A stretch of 64,000 bases of DNA from Chitinophaga rhizosphaerae (GCF_003958645.1 NZ_RXLO01000001.1:620001-684000), one strand, 5' to 3'; numbered from the stretch's first letter, positions 44,206 to 53,962 are shown. Notes: generated by a model from the sequence alone, not told the origin. Program-made: numbers and translations.

Positions 44206-44880
44206 CTATTTGGCCAGCTCCACGTCGAAACGGATCACGTCCATATTGGCCAGCAGCGCGTCGTTGACGGCTTTGAGGCGGGCGGCGCTGCCAATCAGTT
44301 CATATTTCCCTTCATATATGATACGGCCAGAGCCCGGTTCTATGGTCTTGGTGGTGGAAATGCTCTGTGCATTCAGGCGGTGGGTGCGGAAGATGTTTTC
44401 GAGGGATTCGGGGCTGAGGGCGCTTTCGGTATACTGAATGGCGTAGTATTTACGGTCGTGCCGCCGCTGGATGATACGCTCGAATATGCTGAATACCCAC
44501 AATGTAAACAGCGTAAAAAACACCGCAAAAGCCGCCAGGTCGTATTTCCCGACGCCGATGGCCATGCCGATGGCAGCGGAAATCCAGATCACCGCGGCGG
44601 TGGTGATGCCGTCAATCGTAAATCCCCCCCTGAAAATAACGCCCGCCCCGATGAAGCCTACACCCGTCAGGATGTTACTGGCGATACGGTCGCCCGACTG
44701 CATGCCGCCGAAATGGATGCTCAGCATGCTGAACAGGGCGGAGCTCATGCAGATGAGGGTGATGGTGCGCACTCCGGCGGCCTTGCGCTTCACTTCCCTT
44801 TCCAGGCCCAGCAGGAAGCCGGCCAGCATGGCAACGGCCAGTTTCACGATCATGGCGTATTCGATATGAAATTCAGTCAT
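44206..44880 (-). CDS. MgtC/SapB-family membrane protein
   Basis: The start is ATG 44880; upstream TTG codons belong to the gap after the Rof gene. The 224 residues have the MgtC core of about five TM helices with AGFLLGLEREVKRKAAGVRT near 19-38, LTGVGFIGAGVIFRGG near 70 and TTAAVIWISAAIGMA near 92, plus a C-terminal ACT-like regulatory domain (YAIQYTESALSPESLENIF). MgtC proteins modulate ATP synthase and Mg2+ or acid stress in pathogens; the role here is unknown. The Rof-like gene ends 5 bp upstream, implying one transcript. Confidence 0.9.
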   Translation of the reverse strand: MTEFHIEYAMIVKLAVAMLAGFLLGLEREVKRKAAGVRTITLICMSSALFSMLSIHFGGMQSGDRIASNILTGVGFIGAGVIFRGGFTIDGITTAAVIWISAAIGMAIGVGKYDLAAFAVFFTLFTLWVFSIFERIIQRRHDRKYYAIQYTESALSPESLENIFRTHRLNAQSISTTKTIEPGSGRIIYEGKYELIGSAARLKAVNDALLANMDVIRFDVELAK

Positions 44881-44885
44881 CGGGT

Positions 44886-45140
44886 TCAACAGGTTTTGGG
44901 TACTGGGAGATGGTTTACGGCCACGAGGCGGTCGAGCCGCAGCTCCCTGCCTGCATCCGTCAGCAAAAACTCTGCCTTGTTGCGGACGTAGAGGTCGCGG
45001 ATAACGGCCGTTTCCGCCTGGGGGCGTCCGGAATCGTCGAGGAATTCCAGCAGCACGGGTTCCCGGAGCGTGGCCCAGGCTTCCAGGCGGTCGTAATAGT
45101 TACAATCGATCGGCTGATAGGAGGGGTTTTGGCTGTCCAT
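44886..45140 (-). CDS. Rof-like Rho-binding antiterminator
   Basis: The start is ATG 45140. The 84-residue protein reads YQPIDCNYYDRLEAWATLRE near the start, then LEFLDDSG, AVIRDLYVRNKAEFLLTDAG and LRLDRLVAVNHL. This is the pattern of Rof/YaeO, a small Sm-like protein that binds Rho and inhibits termination. It precedes the MgtC-family gene by 5 bp. Since mgtC transcription in enterobacteria is controlled by leader-dependent termination, including Rho, a Rof-like protein in the same operon is suggestive. Divergent purC shares the upstream gap. Confidence 0.82.
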   Translation of the reverse strand: MDSQNPSYQPIDCNYYDRLEAWATLREPVLLEFLDDSGRPQAETAVIRDLYVRNKAEFLLTDAGRELRLDRLVAVNHLPVPKTC

Positions 45141-45173
45141 AAAAAAGCTTTTATTTTTTAATCCCGGCTGGCC

Positions 45174-45181
45174 TATTTTTG
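45174..45181 (+). promoter_or_regulatory. -7 box of purC
   Basis: TATTTTTG (TAnnTTTG), 40 bp before ATG 45222. Confidence 0.5.
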
Positions 45182-45221
45182 CAGCACTATTCAAACAGGT
45201 AATCTATTAAAATAAACCGGA

Positions 45222-46154
45222 ATGTTAGAATCTGCATTTAAATTTCCGAACCAGACGGCCTTTTACAAAGGTAAGGTACGGGACGTGTATACCATCGGCG
45301 ATAAATGGATGGTAATGTTTGTGAGCGACCGTATCTCGGCATTCGACGTAGTGCTGCCCCGCCCGATCCCCTACAAAGGGCAGGTGCTGAACCAGATCGC
45401 GGCTATTATGCTCGACGCAACGAAAGACATCGTACCGAACTGGGTGAAATCCGTCCCCCTTCCCAATGCTACCGTGGGCCTGAAGTGCGAAACCTTCCCC
45501 GTGGAAATGGTGGTTCGCGGCAACCTCACCGGTCACGCATGGCGCACCTACAAAAGCGGCAAACGCGAACTTTGCGGCGTCACCTTGCCGGAAGGCCTGA
45601 AGGAGAACGATTTCTTCGCTTCCCCCATCATTACCCCCACCACCAAAGCCCACGAAGGCCACGATGAAGACATCTCCCGCGAGGAAATCATCGCCCAGGG
45701 CCTGGTCAGCAAGGAAGACTACGAAAAACTGGAACAATACACCCTCGCCCTGTTCCAACGCGGACGCGAGCTGGCGGCCAAACGCGGCCTCATCCTCGTT
45801 GATACCAAATATGAATTCGGTAAGATCGGCGATACCATCTACCTGATCGACGAAATCCACACACCCGATTCTTCCCGCTTCTTCTACGCCGAAGGCTACG
45901 AAGAAAAGCAGGCGAAAGGCGAGCAGCAAAAGCAGCTCAGCAAGGAGTTCGTACGCGAATGGCTCATGGAAAACGGTTTCCAGGGCAAAGAAGGCCAGCA
46001 GGTACCGGAAATGACCGATGCGTTCGTTAACAGCGTAACCGAGCGTTACATCGAGCTGTTCGAGAACATCACCGGCCAGCAATTCAAGAAAGAAGACTTC
46101 AGCCGGGAAGACCAGGAAAAGGTCATCCTCGAAACCCTCTCCAAAATGGGTTAA
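45222..46154 (+). CDS. purC: Phosphoribosylaminoimidazole-succinocarboxamide synthase
   Basis: The 310-residue SAICAR synthetase joins CAIR and aspartate with ATP in purine biosynthesis. Hallmarks are [20 protein letters not shown] near 12-30, [20 protein letters not shown] near 31-50, [19 protein letters not shown] near 90 and [18 protein letters not shown] near 215. The length fits the longer eukaryote-like bacterial form. It is monocistronic, with a terminator directly after the stop. Confidence 0.97.
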   Translation: MLESAFKFPNQTAFYKGKVRDVYTIGDKWMVMFVSDRISAFDVVLPRPIPYKGQVLNQIAAIMLDATKDIVPNWVKSVPLPNATVGLKCETFPVEMVVRGNLTGHAWRTYKSGKRELCGVTLPEGLKENDFFASPIITPTTKAHEGHDEDISREEIIAQGLVSKEDYEKLEQYTLALFQRGRELAAKRGLILVDTKYEFGKIGDTIYLIDEIHTPDSSRFFYAEGYEEKQAKGEQQKQLSKEFVREWLMENGFQGKEGQQVPEMTDAFVNSVTERYIELFENITGQQFKKEDFSREDQEKVILETLSKMG

Positions 46155-46157
46155 TAT

Positions 46158-46189
46158 AAAAGGGAGCAGCCGAAACGCTGCTCCCTTTT
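46158..46189. terminator. Terminator between purC and the DUF418 gene
   Basis: AAAAGGGAGCAGC pairs perfectly with GCTGCTCCCTTTT around CGAAAC; it is symmetric and serves both convergent genes. Confidence 0.92.
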
Positions 46190-46194
46190 GCTTT

Positions 46195-47535
46195 TTATGC
46201 GATCTCCATCATGGGGGCGCCCTTCCGGAAAGGCTGCCGCTTCCAATACGTCAGCGAACGCCAGGCCCATTCGAACGGCCCGAAGTGGAAATGCCGCAGC
46301 CATATATTGCTGTAAATGAGTTGCACCCCCCAAACAGCGAACACCACGTAATAAATCTCGTGCCGCTCCAGCGCCCCGTACCATCCCAGCCCGAAACCGT
46401 AGAAAAACAGTCCGCACAGGATGCTTTGCATGAGGTAATTGGTGAAAGCCATTTGCCCCACGGCCGCCATCCACGCCAGCAACCGCTTCGCGATGCCGGC
46501 CTTGTATACCAGCATGATAAGCCCGATATGCCCCAGGAGCACCAACACCCGCCGGATCTCGTACCAGCTGATGAACACCCGGTCTGCCAGCAGCGTTTCG
46601 TCCAGCTTAACGCCCATCCAGACGCGAATTTCCCAGTAATTCAGTGCAAGCCCCAGCCCGTAGCCCGCCAGCATCATTCCTGCGTAAAAGCGCCCGGAAC
46701 GCAGGCCCGTGAGCACACCGGCCTTGAAAAGCGCCATACCCAGGAAGAAACAGACCATGAGGTCCCAATAGAAGAAGCCGTAAGGCGATAAATGCTGGTT
46801 CTTCTCGTTGCTGGGAAGAAGATGAGTCATCACCTGGAAATAGCCGCCGCGCATGGTTTTCACCTGTTCCGCATCCGCTTTCAGACGGGCGGCCGGCGCC
46901 ATTTCCCGGAGATGCTCTTCCCAGGCTTCCTTTTCCTTCGTTTGTTTGGTGTTTAGTTTTGCGCCCTGTTTGGCCAGCAGCACCGCCTGTTCGCCTTTGA
47001 TACGGAGCTCTTTTTTCCCATGCATGTGGAGCGTACCCAAAAGCGTGCCCATCACGAGCGCCACAGCGGCAATGATGAGCAACGGACGGATGCCCAGGCG
47101 CCGGAATGGGTAGAGGACCATACCGCCAAGGGCATACACGAAAAGTACGTCGCCCGTCCACAGCAGCAGGTTGGCGTCGATCAAACCGAAGGCCAGGAGC
47201 CACAGGAGCCGGCGGTAGTAAATGTCGGCCGCAGGCGTGAGGGGATCGGTCCGCCTTTCCAGCCGGTCCAGCAACAGTACGCATCCCGCGCCGAAAAGGA
47301 GCGAAAAAATACCGCGCATGGTGCCTTCGAAGAACAGGTTGACCGTCCACCAGGTGTAATAATTCGGCCCGGAAAGCTCGTTGTACAGGAAAATATCGTT
47401 CTCCCGGTTGTCGGGCAGGGCGAACATGAGGATGTTCATGAGCAGGATGCCCAGCAGCGCGATGCCGCGCAGGCTGTCGATGATCTGTAGTCGTTCTGTA
47501 GCGCGTAAGGGTGCCGCGCCGGGGATAGTCAGCAT
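46195..47535 (-). CDS. DUF418 family membrane protein
   Basis: The 446-residue polytopic protein begins with the characteristic RLQIIDSLRGIALLGILLMN near residue 15, has about nine to ten TM helices, and ends with the DUF418 C-terminal block (KRLLAWMAAVGQMAFTNYLM, WLRHFHFGPFEWAWRSLTYW). A charged stretch near 180-230 (KQGAKLNTKQTKEKEAWEEH) lies between the halves. The family is related to acyltransferase-3-like membrane proteins and its substrate is unknown. It is convergent with purC, and its start lies opposite the ABC exporter gene across about 120 bp. Confidence 0.92.
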   Translation of the reverse strand: MLTIPGAAPLRATERLQIIDSLRGIALLGILLMNILMFALPDNRENDIFLYNELSGPNYYTWWTVNLFFEGTMRGIFSLLFGAGCVLLLDRLERRTDPLTPAADIYYRRLLWLLAFGLIDANLLLWTGDVLFVYALGGMVLYPFRRLGIRPLLIIAAVALVMGTLLGTLHMHGKKELRIKGEQAVLLAKQGAKLNTKQTKEKEAWEEHLREMAPAARLKADAEQVKTMRGGYFQVMTHLLPSNEKNQHLSPYGFFYWDLMVCFFLGMALFKAGVLTGLRSGRFYAGMMLAGYGLGLALNYWEIRVWMGVKLDETLLADRVFISWYEIRRVLVLLGHIGLIMLVYKAGIAKRLLAWMAAVGQMAFTNYLMQSILCGLFFYGFGLGWYGALERHEIYYVVFAVWGVQLIYSNIWLRHFHFGPFEWAWRSLTYWKRQPFRKGAPMMEIA

Positions 47536-47641
47536 AAGTCAGGTTTACGCTAAAAATAAGGTGGGACGGCCTTCCCGCGAAATGAAAATGACGAGTGCGA
47601 CTGGTCAATTTCAACGGGTGGGGAAAATCCGCCGCAATCGC

Positions 47642-47649
47642 TACATTTG
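47642..47649 (+). promoter_or_regulatory. -7 box of the second ABC exporter gene
   Basis: TACATTTG (TAnnTTTG) ends 9 bp before ATG 47659, giving a leader of only a few bases. Confidence 0.5.
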
Positions 47650-47658
47650 TATAGCTTT

Positions 47659-49455
47659 ATGAAACACCTCGCAGCCTTAAACAAGTTTTTCGTCCGATAT
47701 AAATGGCGTTTCCTCCTCGGGATGCTTTTCACTTCGGTTTCCATCGTATTCAGCGTGTTCCAACCCATCCTGGTCCGCCAGATCTTCGATCTGCTGGAAC
47801 AGAACCTGAAAAGTTACCGCATGCTGAGCGATACGAGCCTTAAAGGCGCTTTCCGCGCCGTTTTCAGCCAGACGCTCGCGTTCTACGGACTGTCGATCCT
47901 CGGCCTGGCGTTGCTCAGCGGATTTTTCATGTACCTGCAGCGGCAAACGCTCATCGTCATGAGCCGGCATATCGAATACGATCTGAAGAACGATATCTAC
48001 CAGCAGTACCAGCGGATGGACCTGCATTTCTTCAAGCTCAACCGCACGGGCGACCTCATGAGCCGGATCACCGAAGATGTGAGCAGGGTGCGCATGTACG
48101 TGGGGCCGGCGCTGATGTACGCCACGCGAACGCTCATCATGATGGTGATGATCATCTGGCTGATGTGGGCCGTGAACCCCATGCTCACGCTCTATACGCT
48201 CAGTCCGCTGCCGATCCTGGCGGTGACGATATATTTCGTGAACCGTATCATCCACAAGAAAAGCGAGCGCATCCAGGCGCAGTTATCGAACATTACGTCG
48301 GTAGCCCAGGAGAACTATTCCGGTATCCGGGTGATCAAGTCGTACGTACAGGAGGAGCCTTCGGCACGGCATTTCGAAGAAGCCAGCGAAGCGTACAAGC
48401 AAAGCAGTATCAGCCTTGCCAAAACGGACGCGCTGTATCAGCCGGCCATGGCGCTTATGATCGGCCTGAGCGTGATCCTGACCATCTTTATCGGCGGCAT
48501 GCAGGTGATCAAGGGCAACATCACGGTGGGGAACCTCGCCGAGTTCGTCCTCTACGTGAACATGCTTACTTTCCCGTTTTTCAGCATCGGGTGGGTGGCG
48601 TCCATGATCCAGCGGGCGGCGGCGTCGCAACAGCGGATCAACGAGTTCCTGCTGCTGGAGCCCCTGATCAAGGATGCGCCGGATGCGAAAGACGCGCCCC
48701 TGGGCGGGGAAATCCGGTTTACCGGTGTGAATTTCACCTATCCGCATACGGGGATCCAGGCGCTCAAAAATTTCAACCTGCATATCAAACCCGGGGAAAA
48801 GATCGCGGTGATCGGGCGGACGGGTTCCGGCAAAACGACCATGGCCCAATTGCTGTTAAGGATGTACGATCCGCAGCAGGGGGAGATTTCGGTGGACGGC
48901 AACAACATCCGCTCGCTGAAACTGCATAATCTCCGCAACCAGGTGGCGTATGTTCCGCAAGACGTGTTCCTGTTTTCCGATACCATCGCCAACAACATCC
49001 GTTTCGGCGAACCTTCCGCCAACGATGCGGCGGTGCAACAGGCGGCGCGCCAGGCCAGCGTGGAAAAGGATATCCTCGGCTTCCCCGACGGGTTCCAGAC
49101 CGTGGTGGGCGAACGCGGCGTAACGCTGAGCGGCGGGCAGAAACAGCGCGTTTCCATCGCCAGGGCGCTCATCCGCCAGCCGAACATCCTGCTGTTCGAC
49201 GATTGCCTGTCGGCCGTAGACGCGCGTACGGAAAAGGAGATCATCGGCAACCTGTATGCCTATCTGAAAGACAGAACGGCCATTATCATCACGCACCGGA
49301 TCTTCTCGCTTTTTACGTTCGACAAAATCATCGTACTGGATGAAGGAAGGATCGCAGAGGCGGGTACGCATGAAGAATTGCTGGCTAAAAACGGGTATTA
49401 CGCGGAGCTGTATGCACGGCAGCAAACAGGGGAGGAGGAGCGTGTAAACGAATAG
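47659..49455 (+). CDS. ABC exporter (fused permease and ATPase)
   Basis: The start is ATG 47659; the upstream TTG at 47647 overlaps the promoter box. The 598-residue half-transporter has six TM helices (FVRYKWRFLLGMLFTSVSIV through ALMIGLSVILTIFIGGMQ), the ICL motif LHFFKLNRTGDLMSRITEDV, Walker A GRTGSGKTTMAQLLLRM near 390, VPQDVFLFSD, signature LSGGQKQRVSIARA, Walker B ILLFDDCLSAVD and IIITHRIFSLF. In Walker B the usual DE is DD, as in some heterodimer-type half-transporters (LmrC/D, BmrC/D), where one site is weak. If it works with another half, that partner is not adjacent. The substrate is unknown. Confidence 0.92.
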   Translation: MKHLAALNKFFVRYKWRFLLGMLFTSVSIVFSVFQPILVRQIFDLLEQNLKSYRMLSDTSLKGAFRAVFSQTLAFYGLSILGLALLSGFFMYLQRQTLIVMSRHIEYDLKNDIYQQYQRMDLHFFKLNRTGDLMSRITEDVSRVRMYVGPALMYATRTLIMMVMIIWLMWAVNPMLTLYTLSPLPILAVTIYFVNRIIHKKSERIQAQLSNITSVAQENYSGIRVIKSYVQEEPSARHFEEASEAYKQSSISLAKTDALYQPAMALMIGLSVILTIFIGGMQVIKGNITVGNLAEFVLYVNMLTFPFFSIGWVASMIQRAAASQQRINEFLLLEPLIKDAPDAKDAPLGGEIRFTGVNFTYPHTGIQALKNFNLHIKPGEKIAVIGRTGSGKTTMAQLLLRMYDPQQGEISVDGNNIRSLKLHNLRNQVAYVPQDVFLFSDTIANNIRFGEPSANDAAVQQAARQASVEKDILGFPDGFQTVVGERGVTLSGGQKQRVSIARALIRQPNILLFDDCLSAVDARTEKEIIGNLYAYLKDRTAIIITHRIFSLFTFDKIIVLDEGRIAEAGTHEELLAKNGYYAELYARQQTGEEERVNE

Positions 49456-49534
49456 TTTTCACATAGTTGTAAACAGCCGTAATTCCCTCCTGCGCGGAAT
49501 ATAAGATGATTTTTGAAAATCATTTAAAAATATT

Positions 49535-49563
49535 TTGATATTTGTAAAACAATAGTATATTTG
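49535..49563 (+). promoter_or_regulatory. Promoter of the DUF3276 gene
   Basis: TTG at 49535-49537 and TATATTTG at 49556-49563 are separated by 18 bp in a strongly AT-rich stretch, matching the Bacteroidota TTG/TAnnTTTG arrangement. The leader would be about 50 nt. Confidence 0.65.
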
Positions 49564-49619
49564 TTGATTATTGATCACTCAAACAGGATTTGATTCGTTA
49601 ACACTTAAATCTATCAACT

Positions 49620-50045
49620 GTGGCGTACGAAAACAACAATCAACAGGAAAGAAACAACGACAGCATCTTTTCCAAGCGATTGAAAGCGGGCAAAAGGAGA
49701 ACTTATTTCTTTGATGTAAAAACGACTCGTGGCAACGATTACTTTCTCACTATCACGGAAAGTAAAAAACGTTTCAACGACAACGGTTACGACAGGCACA
49801 AGGTATTCCTGTACAAAGAAGACTTCAACAAGTTCCTGAATGCCCTGACGGAAACCATCAACTACGTAAAAACCGAGTTGATGCCCGATTTCGACTTTGA
49901 TGCTTACAACCACGACTACTCGGATTCCCGCGAAGACGAGCAGGACAGCGATGCGATCGAAGCAGTTGCTGCCGTTCGTTCCGAAGTAGCTGCTGCTGCA
50001 GAAGAAGCTCCCGCTCCGTCTGCCGAAGACGTGGACAAATGGTAG
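49620..50045 (+). CDS. PUR-alpha-like DUF3276 nucleic-acid-binding protein
   Basis: The gene begins with GTG at 49620; no ATG fits. The 141 residues contain a PUR-type fold (FSKRLKAGKRRTYFFDVKTT, NDYFLTITESKKRF, KVFLYKEDFNKFLNALTETI) and an acidic, Ala-rich, probably unstructured tail (VRSEVAAAAEEAPAPSAEDV). Such proteins bind single-stranded DNA or RNA and are widespread in Bacteroidota. The strong AT-rich promoter, long leader and efficient terminator suggest high expression. The tail after residue 105 has little sequence constraint. Confidence 0.9.
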   Translation: MAYENNNQQERNNDSIFSKRLKAGKRRTYFFDVKTTRGNDYFLTITESKKRFNDNGYDRHKVFLYKEDFNKFLNALTETINYVKTELMPDFDFDAYNHDYSDSREDEQDSDAIEAVAAVRSEVAAAAEEAPAPSAEDVDKW

Positions 50046-50086
50046 TTTCGACTTTATTCTCTCCCTGTCAACGATAAGAATTTTTT

Positions 50087-50115
50087 AAAGCCTCCGCAAT
50101 GCGGAGGCTTTTTTT
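50087..50115 (+). terminator. Terminator of the DUF3276 gene
   Basis: AAAGCCTCCGC pairs with GCGGAGGCTTT around AAT, followed by a T run. Confidence 0.95.
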
Positions 50116-50179
50116 ATCGCCATCACCCATTATCGTATAACCATCTGCGTTGTATCGCCTCCCGCAACATGGATTGCAT

Positions 50180-50209
50180 AAAAAAACCGCCGGATTATTA
50201 CCCGGCGGC
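50180..50209 (-). terminator. Terminator of pgi
   Basis: On the minus strand CCGCCGGG pairs with the CCGGCGG arm around an AT-rich loop and is followed by TTTTTTT, 21 bp after the pgi stop. Confidence 0.85.
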
Positions 50210-50229
50210 CATATTCCTTTTGCGGCAAC

Positions 50230-51858
50230 TTATTGACGCATTGCCTTATATGCATTGATGAGCCCGTTCGTAGACGCATCGTGCGAGGCAACTTCCCCGT
50301 TCCCGCCCAGTTCCGGCAAAATGCGGTTGGCCAGCTGCTTGCCCAGCTCAACCCCCCACTGGTCGAACGAGTAAATGTTCCAGATCACGCCCTGCACGAA
50401 GATTTTGTGCTCGTACAGCGCCGTGAGCATGCCCAGCGTGCGCGGAGTGATCTTTTTGATGAGGAACGAGTTGGTAGGCCGGTTGCCCGTAAAAACCTTG
50501 AATGGCACCAGGCTCTCCGGCGTCCCTTCCGCACGCACTTCCTCCTCCGTTTTCCCGTTCATCAACGCTTCCGTTTGCGCAAAGAAGTTGGAAAGGAGCT
50601 TATTGTGATGATCGCCCACGGGGTTATGGCTGATGGCCGGTGCGATGAAATCGCAGGGAATGAGCTTTGTTCCCTGATGGATGAGCTGGTAGAACGCGTG
50701 CTGGCCGTTGGTACCGGGCTCTCCCCAAACGATGGGGCCGGTCTGCCATTCTACCGACTGCCCGTTGCGGGCCACGTATTTGCCGTTGCTTTCCATATTC
50801 CCCTGCTGGAAATAGGCGGCAAAACGGTGCATGTACTGATCGTAGGGAAGGATGGCTTCGGATGCGGTATCGAAGAAATTACCGTACCACAGGCCGATCA
50901 GCGCCATGATGAGGGGAATGTTCTCTTCAGCCGGGGCCTGCTGGAAATGGAGGTCTGCCGCATGGGCGCCGCCAAGCAGCTCGCGGAAATTACCGTAACC
51001 CACCGTCAGCGCGATCGACAAGCCGATGGCGGACCACAGGGAATAACGGCCGCCTACCCAATCCCAGAACGCGAACATGTTTTTGGGATCGATGCCGAAA
51101 GCGGTCACGGCTTTTTCGTTGGTCGACAGTGCGGCGAAGTGCAGCGCGATGTCTTTCTCGGAACCACCGCTGGCCAGGAACCATTCCCGCGCGGTATGCG
51201 CGTTGGTCATGGTTTCCTGCGTGGTGAAGGTTTTGGAGGCGATGAGGAACAACGTTTCATCTGCCTTCACTTTCTTCAGCGTTTCCACGATATGCGTACC
51301 GTCTACGTTCGACACGAAGTACGGTTGTATCCCTTCCACCCAGTAGGGCTTCAGGGCTTCGGTGACCATTACGGGGCCGAGGTCCGAGCCGCCGATGCCG
51401 ATGTTGACGATGTATTTGATCTTTTTACCGGAGAAGCCCTTCCATTCACCGGAATGGATGCGGCGGCAGCAATCTTCCATCTGCGCCAGCACGGCGTTCA
51501 CTTCGGGCATGACGTCTTTCCCGTCCAGCAGCACAGGCGTGCCGGAAAGGTTGCGCAAAGCGGTGTGGAGCACGGCACGGTTTTCGGTGGCGTTGATCTT
51601 TTCGCCGGCGAACATGGCCTTGCGGGCTTCTTCCACTTTACATTCGGCGGCCAGTTCATGCAGCAGCTGCATGGTGCCTTCGGTTATGATGTTTTTGGAA
51701 TAATCGAACAGGATGTCTTCCAGCTGCAGCGAGAACTTCCGGAAACGGTCGGGGTCTTCGGCGAAGAGATCGCGCATCTGGGAAATGCCCATCATTCCTG
51801 CATGGGCGAGTAGATCTTGCCAGGCTTCGGTGGCATCGGGCTGTACGGATGGGAACAT
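50230..51858 (-). CDS. pgi: Glucose-6-phosphate isomerase
   Basis: The 542-residue enzyme interconverts glucose-6-phosphate and fructose-6-phosphate. Clear signatures are [20 protein letters not shown] near 153, [17 protein letters not shown] near 200, [20 protein letters not shown] near 222, [20 protein letters not shown] near 285 and the C-terminal [17 protein letters not shown] near 495. The length is normal for the large bacterial and eukaryotic form. It is transcribed alone with its own terminator. Confidence 0.98.
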   Translation of the reverse strand: MFPSVQPDATEAWQDLLAHAGMMGISQMRDLFAEDPDRFRKFSLQLEDILFDYSKNIITEGTMQLLHELAAECKVEEARKAMFAGEKINATENRAVLHTALRNLSGTPVLLDGKDVMPEVNAVLAQMEDCCRRIHSGEWKGFSGKKIKYIVNIGIGGSDLGPVMVTEALKPYWVEGIQPYFVSNVDGTHIVETLKKVKADETLFLIASKTFTTQETMTNAHTAREWFLASGGSEKDIALHFAALSTNEKAVTAFGIDPKNMFAFWDWVGGRYSLWSAIGLSIALTVGYGNFRELLGGAHAADLHFQQAPAEENIPLIMALIGLWYGNFFDTASEAILPYDQYMHRFAAYFQQGNMESNGKYVARNGQSVEWQTGPIVWGEPGTNGQHAFYQLIHQGTKLIPCDFIAPAISHNPVGDHHNKLLSNFFAQTEALMNGKTEEEVRAEGTPESLVPFKVFTGNRPTNSFLIKKITPRTLGMLTALYEHKIFVQGVIWNIYSFDQWGVELGKQLANRILPELGGNGEVASHDASTNGLINAYKAMRQ

Positions 51859-51926
51859 GATTCGGTCTTTTAAGTTTTGATCGCGTCAAAAATACACATC
51901 GGGATCGATAGTTGGGTGCGTTTTTA

Positions 51927-52736
51927 TCAGATGAGCGGCCGTTTTCGCAACAGTTGCATGAGGACCGACAACGCGAGAACGGCCATGATGATCGTTCCGG
52001 CGGCTACGATGGGAGGGGAGTCCGGGCTGGCGACGGCGTCGCGTTTGAGGATGATGCCGTAGAAAGCCCATACACCGGTAACGCCGTACCACACATTGTT
52101 GAACCGGAAGATCATGAGGAGCCCCGCGAGGGTGCCGAGGATCATGCATCCGATCGACCAGTATACGCCGCCTACGCCGTACAGGCTCCATCCCATGGCC
52201 ACGCCCAGGGCGGTGACGTTGGCCAGCAGGGCGATGGTGACCCATCCGAAATATACGCCGAACGGGAAAAAGATGAAGGCTTTTTCGGCCAGGGGAGCGG
52301 TGCTGTCGGCGATCCGGAAGCGGGTGTGGATGCGGACGAGCGTGAGGAGGAGAAAGATCATGAGGATGACGGACAGCCAGATCAGTTCATAGTGCCATGC
52401 GAACAGCCAGCAGGCGTTGGCCAGGCAGTTCAGGAGGAACCACGGCCCCATGCGCGCCATCAAACGCGACAGCTCCACCTCCCGGCCGGGCGCGAAGGCC
52501 AGCCAGAGCTGGTAACCCGCAAAAGCGAGAAGCCCCAGGTAAATGACGCTCCAAATACTGAAAGTAATGCCGGCTGGCGTAAACAGGTTCGGATACAGCT
52601 CGGATATTTCACCGGTAGTGCGGCCGTTCAGCGTGGCCGTATTGGCCAAAACATTGACGCCGATCACTACCAGCAAAGCCACCAGGTTGAAAAAAGCCTG
52701 CTGCCGGAAATGAGGTATGCTCATGCGGGTCTCCAT
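51927..52736 (-). CDS. TspO/MBR-related membrane protein
   Basis: The 269-residue protein has about eight hydrophobic segments and is Trp-rich in its loops. LFTPAGITFSIWSVIYLGLL near residue 50 resembles the conserved P-x-x-F-x-x-x-W-x-x-x-Y start of TspO, and ANACWLFAWHYELIWLSV fits the later TspO core. It is longer than classical TspO (about 160 residues), as is usual for the related group in Bacteroidota. TspO proteins bind tetrapyrroles; the ligand here is not known. The start is ATG 52736. It is divergent from prfB across 130 bp. Confidence 0.75.
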   Translation of the reverse strand: METRMSIPHFRQQAFFNLVALLVVIGVNVLANTATLNGRTTGEISELYPNLFTPAGITFSIWSVIYLGLLAFAGYQLWLAFAPGREVELSRLMARMGPWFLLNCLANACWLFAWHYELIWLSVILMIFLLLTLVRIHTRFRIADSTAPLAEKAFIFFPFGVYFGWVTIALLANVTALGVAMGWSLYGVGGVYWSIGCMILGTLAGLLMIFRFNNVWYGVTGVWAFYGIILKRDAVASPDSPPIVAAGTIIMAVLALSVLMQLLRKRPLI

Positions 52737-52851
52737 ACGGATTTTCTTTAAATGACATTCTCGCGCAAAAATCTTTCCAATCTGAATTTACATATTAAAA
52801 ATGAATTGATTAGCAGCCGAATTCCGTTTTCGTATTTCGTTAATAATAATT

Positions 52852-52859
52852 TATCTTTG
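52852..52859 (+). promoter_or_regulatory. -7 box of prfB
   Basis: TATCTTTG (TAnnTTTG) ends 7 bp before ATG 52867, so the prfB mRNA may be leaderless or nearly so. Confidence 0.5.
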
Positions 52860-52866
52860 CGGACTT

Positions 52867-53962
52867 ATGACAACAGAACAACTTAAGGCTATGAGGGATC
52901 GTTTGTACGTCCTGGGAGGTTTTCTTTAACGTCCAGGACCGTATAGACAAAATCGAAAATGATAAGCAAATGACCCTCGCTCCCGGCTTTTGGGACGATA
53001 ACGAAAGGGCGACCGCCATTCTCAAGGAAATCAAGGTAAACAAGTTTTGGGTTGACCTTCACGATAGTGTGCGCACTTCTATCGAAGACAGTGCCGTACT
53101 GCTCGACTTCCAGAAGGAAGGAGAGGCTACCGAAGAAGAAGTGAACACGGCATACAACAGTGCCCTTCAGGCGCTGGACGAGCTGGAGTTCAAATCCACC
53201 CTTAACCAGCCGGAAGACGAGATGCCTGCCGTGCTCACGATCAACTCGGGAGCGGGCGGTACCGAAAGCCAGGACTGGGCCGAGATGCTCCTGCGCATGT
53301 ACCGCATGTACGGCGAAAAACAGGGGTGGAAAGTCAGCGAGATCGACGTGCAATACGGAGACGGCGCGGGCATCAAATCCGCTACGCTCGAATTCGACGG
53401 AGAGTTCGCCTACGGCTTGCTGAAGGCCGAAAGCGGCGTGCACCGCCTGGTGCGCATTTCCCCGTTCGACTCCAACGCCCGCCGGCATACTTCCTTCGCT
53501 TCCGTGTTCGTATACCCGCTGGTAGACGATACCATTGAAGTGACGGTGAACCCGGCAGACCTGGAATGGGAATTCTACCGTTCCGGCGGTAAGGGCGGAC
53601 AGAACGTGAACAAGGTGGAAACCGCGGTACGTTTGAAGCACATCCCTTCCGGCATCATCATCGAATGCCAGCAGGCGCGTACGCAGGGCGAGAACCGTGA
53701 AAAGGCGCTCACCATGCTGAAATCCCGGCTGTACGAAGAGGAGATCCGCAAGCGCGAGGAGCTGAAAAACGCCACCAACGCCAACAAACGCAAGATCGAA
53801 TGGGGCTCCCAGATCCGGTCGTACGTTTTCCATCCCTACAAAATGATCAAAGACCACCGCACCGATTTCGAAGTCGGCAACGTGGGCCCGGTGATGGACG
53901 GCGAACTGGACGGCTTCATCAAGGCTTACCTCATGATGCAGAAAGAAGACGAAAAAGGCTGA
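52867..53962 (+). CDS. prfB: Peptide chain release factor 2 with programmed +1 frameshift
   Basis: The coding sequence is joined from 52867-52926 and 52928-53962 (364 residues). Frame 0 reads [20 protein letters not shown] and stops at TAA 52927-52929; slipping one base forward continues as [14 protein letters not shown]. The rest is a full RF2: [18 protein letters not shown] with the SPF codon-recognition motif and [15 protein letters not shown] with the GGQ loop that triggers peptide release. RF2 reads UGA and UAA. Annotating only from the ATG at 52970 would lose the N-terminus. The pruA gene follows after 50 bp. Confidence 0.95.
52914..52930 (+). promoter_or_regulatory. Programmed +1 frameshift site of prfB (UAA type)
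   Basis: A Shine-Dalgarno-like GGGAGGT is followed after TTT by CTT-TAA-C, the same geometry as the classic RF2 autoregulatory site. The in-frame stop is TAA instead of the usual TGA. Confidence 0.92.

Noticed and set aside
50233-51813. 526-codon plus-strand frame opposite pgi
   Set aside because: Antisense shadow of an unmistakable pgi gene.
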